Shown: positions 48,718-55,602 of the stretch, piece by piece
How positions within the stretch are numbered: position 1 is the first letter of the stretch
Layout of the letters: each line of letters begins with the position of its first letter
Assembly: GCA_041658955.1 (NCBI GenBank)
Contig: JBAZZE010000006.1
Span: 1 to 55,602 of the forward strand
DNA from: UBA2283 sp041658955
Lineage (GTDB): Bacteria > Patescibacteriota > Microgenomatia > UBA12405
Reading direction: 5' to 3'
Length of the DNA stretch: 55,602 bases
Program-made: the position numbers and the translations under genes
Notes under the pieces: generated by a model
What the model saw: only the letters and a program-made list of their open reading frames with translations
The model's database searches: none
Told to the model about the DNA's origin: nothing

Positions 48718-49929
48718 ATGTTGAGAAAATCTTTGGAAAATACGGCGGTGCAAATTGTAGGTAAAGCGGTAATGGTAATTATTAGCTTGGTAACCACTGG
48801 AGTATTAACTAGAAAACTGGGAGCCACTGGTTATGGTGGATTTGTATTAATCTCCTCTTTGTTTGTATTTTTGGATTCGCTGGCTGATTTTGGAACTAAG
48901 ACTATTGGAGTAAGGGAAGTATCGCGGACACCTGGTAAAGATTTGATGGGACATATCTTTAATCTGAGAATGACGATGACGACAATTTCCTTTGTATTGG
49001 GCTTAATTGCGGTGTGGGGATGGGATGGATTAAAAGATTTTAGATGGGAAGCGACAGTAGCTCTGACAATGATTTTTTTGACTTCGATGGGTGGTTTTAT
49101 GGAAATAATTTTCCAAAGCAAATTGAGGATGGATCTAAAAGTGTTGATGGATATTTCATTTCCTTTGGCTTTCCTAATCGGACTATGGAAGTGGACTGGT
49201 GAGATTACCCTACTGTGGGTCATGACAGCTTATGTAGTGGCCAGGGCGATAAGTTTGGTGGTGGGATGGTGGTTGGTGTCAGGTATCGAAAAAATAGAAC
49301 TTAGAAAGGTGGAGTGGAGTAAGGTTAAAACCATCTGGGACTCATCTTGGCCAATGGGACTTTTTTTGATTATCTTTGCTACTTACGATAAGGCAGTCGA
49401 TTCACTTTTAATTCAACATTTTTTGGGACCATTGGAAGTGGCCTATTATGGTCTGGCTTATAAAATTCATGGGGTGATGCTACAGCCGGCATATTACTTT
49501 GTGAATAGTATTTTTCCAATATTGTCGAACAGAGAGGGTAAAACTCCAGGACTTATGAAGAAGTCACTGCTAATTTTATTGGTAATGGTAACCGGAGGAA
49601 TGATATTGGTCTGGACTCTGGCACCGTGGATGATATCGGTACTTGGTGGAGCTGAATTTGCGCCTTCAGTAATGGTATTACGCACGCTGGTGTTTGCAAT
49701 GCTATTTTCTTATGTGGGTCACTTGGTGGGATTTGCTTTGATAGCTGAGGGTGGACAAAAGGAAATGTTAAAGCTGGGTATAGTAGCTTTGATAGCTAAC
49801 TTGGGCTTAAACATACTACTTATCCCCCGCTTTGGGATGATGGCGGCGGCATGGGTAACGGTTTTTACGGAAATGATTGATTGTTTGATGATGATTTGGT
49901 TTTGGAAGAATCGGAAGATCTCACATTAG
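48718..49929 (+). CDS. Polysaccharide flippase, Wzx/MATE-like
   Basis: 403 residues with about 12 helices. The N-terminus (KSLENTAVQIVGKAVMVIISLVTTGVLTRKLGATGYGGFVL) matches the polysaccharide-biosynthesis exporters that flip lipid-linked sugars. Slightly shorter than the usual 420-480. It pairs logically with the O-antigen ligase-like gene. Confidence 0.9.
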   Translation: MLRKSLENTAVQIVGKAVMVIISLVTTGVLTRKLGATGYGGFVLISSLFVFLDSLADFGTKTIGVREVSRTPGKDLMGHIFNLRMTMTTISFVLGLIAVWGWDGLKDFRWEATVALTMIFLTSMGGFMEIIFQSKLRMDLKVLMDISFPLAFLIGLWKWTGEITLLWVMTAYVVARAISLVVGWWLVSGIEKIELRKVEWSKVKTIWDSSWPMGLFLIIFATYDKAVDSLLIQHFLGPLEVAYYGLAYKIHGVMLQPAYYFVNSIFPILSNREGKTPGLMKKSLLILLVMVTGGMILVWTLAPWMISVLGGAEFAPSVMVLRTLVFAMLFSYVGHLVGFALIAEGGQKEMLKLGIVALIANLGLNILLIPRFGMMAAAWVTVFTEMIDCLMMIWFWKNRKISH

Positions 49930-50286
49930 ATTTGGAACAGGAAATAGAATAACCTTTTTTTATTAGCGACTTACGGGAGCTGTTTTCGCGAGCGTTTTTG
50001 ATACATACAGCGCTTGGGAGTTAGGACATTTTTTTCTTTATAAAAACGTGGAAATAACTGCGTTGGGACAGAATTTTCGAACTAGAATAAAGCCACCGTT
50101 TCCTCTTTTCGGGTACTTACAATTTGCGAACATGTACACACTCGTTATGACGTTTTTTCACGTTCCAAGCTCAGGATCTGACATCTTGATATAGTTGATT
50201 GGTCAATAACCGCATAATAACCGATTATTAACCGTAGGGGCTTTTTGGTTTAGGGAAAGAAGTTGATGTTGATTTAATATGGATAT
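49930..50286. other. 357-bp non-coding gap with a possible large hairpin
   Basis: No credible gene. GCTTGG (50012-50017), AACGTG (50045-50050) and TAAC (50055-50058) can pair with GTTA (50144-50147), CACGTT (50159-50164) and CCAAGC (50165-50170), the last two contiguous. Inner parts are unclear. Single copy, so no covariation test is possible here. Confidence 0.4.
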
Positions 50287-53200
50287 ATGCGCGATGGATT
50301 ACCTATGGCTTTGGTGAACGGATTGGGTCTTTTGGGGACTTCCGGATTGGTGGAAAAATTGAGTGAAAGTGAGATGAAAGTGGTAGCAGTAGGTGAGTTT
50401 GAATCACGACTGACAACCATGCCATCAGTAGTGGTGCGAGGGGAAATTCCTAGTGACTTAAAAGGAGTAGATTATGTTTTTGACTTTGTGGGGGATCCAC
50501 AATTGTGGTCAAAATTGGTTGGGAGTGAAACAAGGTTGATGGTGATTGGGGTAAACGGTGAAGATGTGGCTGATTTGAGAGAGTTGGAAAACACTGTTAA
50601 TTGGAGGGTGTTGAGAGCTCATGGTGTATCGGGTAGGGGAACAAACCTAGATGCCGCTAATCAAGAAGTGGGGTTTTTGGTACGGGCAATGGAATTGGCA
50701 GTTAAGAACCAAAACTTAGTACTACCGGCTCGAAAATCTAAGATAAGACTTTTGGGTGAACCATCATTTGTCGATGTAATGATGAGGGGAATGTTTTTGT
50801 CGAATACTCAGGGTAATATTTTTGACGTTTGGGGTGAAGTAATCGATACCGAAGACTTGGCAAAATGGCTGATAGATGAAGCTAAAATGACTCGGAGTAA
50901 GGTGTTGGAGAGCGAGGAACAGCAGCCTCTACCTGAAGGTGAGGTGGTAGAAGCTGAATGGGGGAGATTGAGATGGAAACCGGGGAATGATATGGGGGTG
51001 ACGGTGGCTGGAGCATTACAAAGTTTTTTTGCTAGAGCTGATGAGGAAAGCCGACGGCCAAAAAGTGCCCCAGTAAGTAAGATGGTAAAGTTTGAGGAAA
51101 AAGTCAGTGTACCAAGAAGATATGAAGTGGTGGTTGAGGGAGGTATTGTCAGTGAAAATATTGAAGCGGAAGTGGAGCATGAAGTAATTAGAGAAATTCC
51201 AATTGAGCCAGAGCTGGTGAAGGTAGAACCTATAGTTGAGGTGAAAAAAGTTCCGCCAATTCCAAAAATCGAAACGATTGAAGATAGGGAGGAATCGATT
51301 GAGAAAATAATGAAAGAAGAGTATGGTGAATTGCCGGAGAAAGAAATAAAGAAACCGATAGAGATTACTCCATTTTTAGTAAAAAATTCTAATAGTAGAT
51401 TTGTAAAACCAGCTGAGGAAGAATTAACTGAAGTAATCGAAAAAGAAGAGCCAAGACCAGTGGCAAAACCTGTTTCTGTAGAGAAAAAACTGGTTATAAA
51501 TGAAAAAGTTTCCAAAAAATACATGCCATGGAAATGGATGGCAGCGATAGGAATCTCAATAATCACCGTAACTATATTGCTAGTTATTTTTTGGGGAGTT
51601 GATAATTACCGCATGGTTAGGAGTATCTATGCGATTGCCCAAATGGCAAATGAAAAGAAATATGATGAAGCTTCAACGCAAGCGGGAGTGACTTTAAAAC
51701 GGGTGTTGGCTAATCAGACGATGGTTGATAAGTGGAAGTGGAATAGGTGGGTGTGGGGAAGAAGATATCAGGATTTACTCAGAGTGGCTGAGCAGGGTTT
51801 GAAGCTGGAAACAGAAGTAGTAGCAGTAGCTAAACGGTCGGAAACAATTAATTCAGGAATGTTTAAAGAAAAAGATATTGACTGGAAAAAAGAATTAGAA
51901 GGATTAAAAAAAGAGTTGGGAGATATGCAAGGAACGATGTCAATGTTGTCAGCTAGAATGGCAGGTGACTGGTCGTGGATCCCAAATCGATGGCGAGGAG
52001 ATTTTGGGAATGCAAAAACAAAAGTGGCGGAGATAAATGGAGTATTGGCAAAGGTAACTCGGGCAGTGGACTTTTTACCAGAGATGCTAGGAACTGATGG
52101 AAAAAGAAGGGAATTTATGGTGCTATTACAAAATGAGAGTGAACTGCGACCTGGAGGAGGATTTATTGGGTCTTATGGAATTCTTAGCTTTGAAAATGGA
52201 AAATTACTTAACTTTGAAATTAGTGATATATATGAGGCAGATGGTCAACTAAAAGGACATGTGGAACCACCAGCTGCCATTAAAAAATATTTAGGAGAAG
52301 CCAAATGGTATATGAGAGATGCTAACTGGCAGTCTGATTTTGGAATGTCAGCTAAGGATATCCAGTGGTTTATGGAAAAAGAGACGGGGAGAAAAGTGGA
52401 TGGGGTAATTGGAGTAGACCTGGCTGTGGCTAAAGCAATCTTGGGGGTAACTGGTGAGATATATGTACCAGACTTTAAAGAAAAGATTAATAAAAATAAC
52501 TTGTACGAGCAAGCCGAGTTTTATTCGGAAACCAAGTTTTTCCCTGGATCAAAACAGAAAGCGAGTTTCTTGGGTGGGATTGGAAGACAGCTGTTTGAAG
52601 AAATTAAAAACCTTAAGGGAGAACAAAGAATGAAGATGGTATTGGCTTTGGTAGATATGATGGAGCGAAATGAAATACAAATCGCCCTATCAAATGAACC
52701 AGCATCCAAGGTGGTAGCTGAACTAGGATGGAACGGGGCAGTATACGAAGGAAAATGTGCAGTGGATAGGTGTTTTGCGGATTATCTTTATGTAGTTGAG
52801 GCAAACTTGGGTGTCAATAAAGCCAATTACTTTTTATATCGAAGCATAGATCAAACAATTGATATTGGTAATCAAACTATTGGTCGGGTGGTAAAAATTA
52901 GTTACGAAAATACGGCTAAAAATAACAGTTGGCCAGGTGGTGATTATAAAAACTACGTCAGGATGTATATTCCATCGACGGCTAACATAGCTGAAGTAAG
53001 TGTGACGGACGTGGAGGCTAATGGAATAAAGACTATATATTCCGGAGATAATCTAGATATAACAACTAGCCGCGGTAAAAAAGAAATTGGGTTTTTGGTA
53101 GTAGTACCGGCGGGGAAAAAACGAATGGTGGAAGTTAGATATGTTGATCAAGTTGACTTGACTAAGAAGGAAAAATTCTCTTACCTTCACTACATTCAAA

Positions 53201-53364
53201 GACAACCGGGATATGGGGATACTGGATTGGTATCACTAGTCTCATTGCCTCCGGGATGGCAAGTTAACCAAGTGGAACCGGCAGCAAGTATGGTGGGTGA
53301 AAAATTGCTTTTCAACCAGAAGTTGGATAGGGATATTAAGATGGGAGTGGAGATTAGTAAGTAG
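50287..53364 (+). CDS. Rossmann-like plus DUF4012 membrane protein
   Basis: 1025 residues. The first 200 resemble an NAD(P)-dependent epimerase fold (NGLGLLGTSGLVEKL, then VDYVFDFVGD and VIGVNG), with the usual catalytic Tyr-x3-Lys not visible. A charged linker (about 225-405) leads to one membrane helix (WMAAIGISIITVTILLVIF, about 415-435). The outside part is DUF4012: QNESELRPGGGFIGSYGIL, EPPAAIKKYLG, NWQSDFGMSA, VDGVIGVD. DUF4012 proteins accompany surface polysaccharide genes. The Rossmann part inside fused to DUF4012 outside is unusual. The true start could be the ATG at 50305. Confidence 0.82.
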   Translation: MRDGLPMALVNGLGLLGTSGLVEKLSESEMKVVAVGEFESRLTTMPSVVVRGEIPSDLKGVDYVFDFVGDPQLWSKLVGSETRLMVIGVNGEDVADLRELENTVNWRVLRAHGVSGRGTNLDAANQEVGFLVRAMELAVKNQNLVLPARKSKIRLLGEPSFVDVMMRGMFLSNTQGNIFDVWGEVIDTEDLAKWLIDEAKMTRSKVLESEEQQPLPEGEVVEAEWGRLRWKPGNDMGVTVAGALQSFFARADEESRRPKSAPVSKMVKFEEKVSVPRRYEVVVEGGIVSENIEAEVEHEVIREIPIEPELVKVEPIVEVKKVPPIPKIETIEDREESIEKIMKEEYGELPEKEIKKPIEITPFLVKNSNSRFVKPAEEELTEVIEKEEPRPVAKPVSVEKKLVINEKVSKKYMPWKWMAAIGISIITVTILLVIFWGVDNYRMVRSIYAIAQMANEKKYDEASTQAGVTLKRVLANQTMVDKWKWNRWVWGRRYQDLLRVAEQGLKLETEVVAVAKRSETINSGMFKEKDIDWKKELEGLKKELGDMQGTMSMLSARMAGDWSWIPNRWRGDFGNAKTKVAEINGVLAKVTRAVDFLPEMLGTDGKRREFMVLLQNESELRPGGGFIGSYGILSFENGKLLNFEISDIYEADGQLKGHVEPPAAIKKYLGEAKWYMRDANWQSDFGMSAKDIQWFMEKETGRKVDGVIGVDLAVAKAILGVTGEIYVPDFKEKINKNNLYEQAEFYSETKFFPGSKQKASFLGGIGRQLFEEIKNLKGEQRMKMVLALVDMMERNEIQIALSNEPASKVVAELGWNGAVYEGKCAVDRCFADYLYVVEANLGVNKANYFLYRSIDQTIDIGNQTIGRVVKISYENTAKNNSWPGGDYKNYVRMYIPSTANIAEVSVTDVEANGIKTIYSGDNLDITTSRGKKEIGFLVVVPAGKKRMVEVRYVDQVDLTKKEKFSYLHYIQRQPGYGDTGLVSLVSLPPGWQVNQVEPAASMVGEKLLFNQKLDRDIKMGVEISK

Positions 53365-53379
53365 TGTAATTGAAAACGC

Positions 53380-53518
53380 TTGAACATGTTTTTTTGGGAC
53401 CGATAGTCGACTGTCTTGATTGATTCCATTGGCACGTCCGGTCGCTATCTAAATACTCGCAGACCTACTGGCGATAAAACCACAGTCTGCTGCGTAATTT
53501 CCCACAAAACACATTCAA
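53380..53518 (+). ncRNA. Structured element E, copy 3
   Basis: 139 nt after the DUF4012 gene. Closing stem TTGAA/TTCAA, TGTTTT/AAAACA, GGG/CCC. Second arm GATAG-T-CGAC (53402-53411) with GTCGCTATC (53441-53449). Third arm GCAGAC (53459-53464) with GTCTGC (53485-53490), then TGCG. Confidence 0.78.
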
Positions 53519-53540
53519 TCATTTTCTTACTATTATTCGG

Positions 53541-53546
53541 TAAAAT
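53541..53546 (+). promoter_or_regulatory. -10 element of the RNHCP gene
   Basis: TAAAAT, 5 nt before the GTG at 53552. Confidence 0.45.
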
Positions 53547-53551
53547 AGGGA

Positions 53552-53860
53552 GTGAGGAATTTTATACGAAAGATAGAAAATTTTACCTGCGAACATTGTG
53601 GAGAGCTGGTGGTGGGGGATGGATATACTGACCATTGTCCAAAATGTTTGTGGGCGAAACATATGGATCAGCTGATACCTGGGGACAGGGAGAGTGATTG
53701 CAAAGGAATGATGGAACCAATCAAAACTTTGTATGAGAAGGGAATATTTAAGGTTTTTTACCGTTGTATGGAATGTGGGCATGAGTTTGGGGTGAGAGAA
53801 GGAAAGGATGATGATAGAAATAAATTGATAGATTTGCTGGAGAATAGTGTTAAAATTTAG
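53552..53860 (+). CDS. RNHCP-domain protein
   Basis: 102 residues, GTG start. FTCEHCGELVVGDGYTDHCP and KCLWAKHMD contain the R-N-H-C-P-type core (here TDHCPKCL) and paired cysteines of this zinc-binding family; a further CMECGH lies near the end. The family is short and of unknown function, possibly nucleic-acid binding. Followed at 2 nt by a small gene, so they are one operon. Confidence 0.88.
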   Translation: MRNFIRKIENFTCEHCGELVVGDGYTDHCPKCLWAKHMDQLIPGDRESDCKGMMEPIKTLYEKGIFKVFYRCMECGHEFGVREGKDDDRNKLIDLLENSVKI

Positions 53861-53862
53861 TA

Positions 53863-54105
53863 ATGAATAACATATTACCTGGTGATACTGACACGGCAAA
53901 TTTGATTTTGCAGGATTTGGAGGCGGGGAGAATAAGTGCTCAAGTAGCATCTTTAAGATTTGCTCAATTGGCTCAGGGTCACCTTGAATTACTTGATGCT
54001 GGCACCTCGCCTGATCCAGAGATGACCAAGAAACTGACGAAGTGGCTAATCAGGGATGGAACTGATATTGCTATAAAAGCTGAGGGTTTGGCGAGGAAAA
54101 AATAG
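53863..54105 (+). CDS. Small protein of unknown function
   Basis: 80 residues, helical, no membrane segment and no cysteines. The sequence (LEAGRISAQVASLRFAQLAQGHLELL) suggests amphipathic helices. No recognised family. Starts 2 nt after the RNHCP stop, so it is translationally linked to it. Confidence 0.6.
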   Translation: MNNILPGDTDTANLILQDLEAGRISAQVASLRFAQLAQGHLELLDAGTSPDPEMTKKLTKWLIRDGTDIAIKAEGLARKK

Positions 54106-54180
54106 GGTGCGGAATAAAAACGGTTAAATTGCGGTTATTGAAGTGTCGTAAATTTCAGAATTGGGGGAGGTGTTCAATGG

Positions 54181-54186
54181 TATAAT
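54181..54186 (+). promoter_or_regulatory. -10 element of ftsH
   Basis: A perfect TATAAT, 7 nt before the ATG at 54194, giving a leaderless transcript. Confidence 0.55.
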
Positions 54187-54193
54187 CGTACGC

Positions 54194-55602
54194 ATGGAAA
54201 ATAAAGAAAATAAATGGAAAAAACTGATTGATAAATTGGGTTTTAATTCAAAAAAAATTGAAAAAAAGAAAGATGAAAAGATCCCAGATGAATTAATGAA
54301 GAACTTACCTCCAGGGGTGAAGATAAAACGGATTGAGATAGGGCCTTCACAAATAATGAAAGTAATCCTATATATGGTAATTATTTACTGGACTCTAACG
54401 GTGTTAAGACAGATTTTTATGCCGGAAGAAATTGTAAAAGCACCATTATCTCAGGTGGTGGAAGTAATCAAGAAAAATGAAGCTGAAGAAGTCACGGTAA
54501 TGGATAACGAAATAATCGTTAAGTTGAAAAATGAGGGTAAGGTATTGGTCTCTTCAAAGGAACCCTCGACTTCGATGGCTGAGCTGTTACAACGAGAAGG
54601 AATAGATGTAGCGACTGTTAAATTTAGTGTTGAGAACCGAACTGGGTGGAAATTAGTATTGGAGATTTTAGGAACTTTGATCTCGATTGGATTACCAATC
54701 CTATTTATTATTTGGTTTTTTGGAAGACAGCAAGGTGGAGCGGGAGGAATGTTTGGTTTTGGAAAATCGACTGCCAAACTGTTTATTAAAGGAAAACAAA
54801 ATTTAACTTTTAAAGATGTAGCTGGGGTTAAAGAAGCAAAAGATGACTTGGAAGAAATTGTGGACTTTTTGAAACATCCAGAGAAATACCGAAAGATGGG
54901 AGCAAGAGCGCCTAAGGGAGTCTTATTGGTCGGACCAGCCGGGGTTGGTAAAACATTGTTGGCAAAAGCAGTAGCTGGCGAGGCAAATGTCCCATTTTAT
55001 GCGATGGCAGGGTCAGAATTTATGGAAATGTTGGTGGGTGTGGGCGCTTCAAGAGTAAGGGATCTCTTTGGAACTGCGAAGAAGGCTGGTAAAGCAATTA
55101 TCTTTATCGATGAGATAGATGCCATCGGAAGAATGAGAGGTGGACTTGAAGGCGGACACGGTGAAAGAGAACAAACATTAAATCAAATATTGGTAGAAAT
55201 GGACGGTTTTGAGGCAAATACAGCGGTGGTAGTGTTGGCAGCAACTAATCGAGGAGATCTGTTGGATCCGGCATTGATACGCCCAGGCCGATTTGATCGA
55301 AGAGTGATGTTGGAAATGCCAGACTTAGCAGCACGAGAAGACATTATAAAGATCCATGCTAAGGGTAAACCATTTGGTAAAACTGTTCGTTGGCCAGCTG
55401 TGGCGCGAAGAACAGTAGGATTCTCAGGAGCGGATTTGGAAAATATGCTGAATGAAGCAGCCATAAAAGCGGCTCGAGAAAATAAAACTAAGATTGAAAT
55501 GGTAGATATTGAAGAAGCGGCATTGAAAGCAAAACTTGGTTCGGAAAAGAGAAGAGAACAGACAGATGAAGATAAGTTGATGACGGCTTATCATGAGGCG
55601 GG
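54194..55602 (+). CDS. ftsH: ATP-dependent zinc metalloprotease FtsH, 5' part
   Basis: The gene runs off the window; 469 codons are visible. Two membrane helices (VILYMVIIYWTLTVLRQIF and LVLEILGTLISIGLPILFIIWFF) flank an extracytoplasmic domain. The AAA+ domain has Walker A GPAGVGKT near residue 250, Walker B IIFIDEIDAIG near 303 and the second-region-of-homology stretch DPALIRPGRFDRR. The last codons read YHEAG, the start of the HEAGH zinc site. It degrades damaged membrane proteins. The reading frame is intact as far as seen. Confidence 0.97.
   Translation, partial: MENKENKWKKLIDKLGFNSKKIEKKKDEKIPDELMKNLPPGVKIKRIEIGPSQIMKVILYMVIIYWTLTVLRQIFMPEEIVKAPLSQVVEVIKKNEAEEVTVMDNEIIVKLKNEGKVLVSSKEPSTSMAELLQREGIDVATVKFSVENRTGWKLVLEILGTLISIGLPILFIIWFFGRQQGGAGGMFGFGKSTAKLFIKGKQNLTFKDVAGVKEAKDDLEEIVDFLKHPEKYRKMGARAPKGVLLVGPAGVGKTLLAKAVAGEANVPFYAMAGSEFMEMLVGVGASRVRDLFGTAKKAGKAIIFIDEIDAIGRMRGGLEGGHGEREQTLNQILVEMDGFEANTAVVVLAATNRGDLLDPALIRPGRFDRRVMLEMPDLAAREDIIKIHAKGKPFGKTVRWPAVARRTVGFSGADLENMLNEAAIKAARENKTKIEMVDIEEAALKAKLGSEKRREQTDEDKLMTAYHEA

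Overview
The window looks like a piece of a Candidate Phyla Radiation chromosome, most likely Microgenomates (OP11-type). I infer this from the low GC, TGA used as an ordinary stop, many small or unrecognised membrane and secreted proteins, a DUF4012 giant protein, an RNHCP protein, a PrgI/VirB4 cluster beside the replication genes, and the almost total lack of Shine-Dalgarno leaders. About 25 genes have a TANNNT -10 hexamer 5-9 nt before the start codon, which points to widespread leaderless transcription. I saw no rRNA, tRNA, CRISPR array or insertion sequence.

Region 1 (1-8.9 kb) holds a desulforedoxin-like tail, an M3 peptidase, a CRP-type regulator with an HD hydrolase, two MFS transporters, a DsbA-like protein divergent from a CPIC membrane protein, a 32-residue Cys-rich peptide and an AlkD-like protein. 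The second MFS gene follows a promoter, a 36-codon reading frame, an intrinsic terminator, a possible three-way-junction RNA and a real Shine-Dalgarno site, which is an attenuation-like layout.

Region 2 (8.9-17.7 kb) is a copper-handling block on the minus strand: Cu(I) P-type ATPase with an unusual duplicated C-terminal extension, CopZ-like protein, cupredoxin-like protein, an HMA-SafE-cupredoxin fusion, a BlaR1-like M56 protease, a BlaI/CopY repressor and, further on, a second repressor with an N-terminal Cys cluster. Eight copies of a TACTAC-N4/5-GTAGTA operator (CopY/BlaI type) lie at promoters in regions 1 and 2 and appear to join them into one copper/thiol-stress regulon.

Region 3 (17.7-31.7 kb) is mixed: phosphomannose isomerase, ECF sigma factor with a membrane partner, lipoprotein, a nucleoside phosphorylase-family protein, a secreted VWA protein, MutM, a HAD-like protein whose motifs look circularly permuted, a P-loop kinase, a lone ABC membrane domain, TrxB, a CYTH protein, a GT4 glycosyltransferase and a 5'-3' exonuclease.

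Region 4 (31.8-41.4 kb) is a type IV secretion-like operon: PrgI, TraC-like, VirB4, a large membrane protein with an M23 peptidase, and three small envelope proteins. Region 5 (41.4-46.9 kb) is the classic origin neighbourhood: dnaN, dnaA, rpmH, rnpA, yidD, yidC, jag. Region 6 (47-55.6 kb) holds envelope polysaccharide genes (O-antigen ligase-like, flippase), a Rossmann-DUF4012 fusion, an RNHCP protein and the start of ftsH.

The gaps of regions 5 and 6 contain two families of repeated structured elements: three copies of a ~140-150 nt element and two copies of a ~97 nt hairpin. Both show compensatory base changes between copies. These and the copper regulon are the best candidates for something undescribed.
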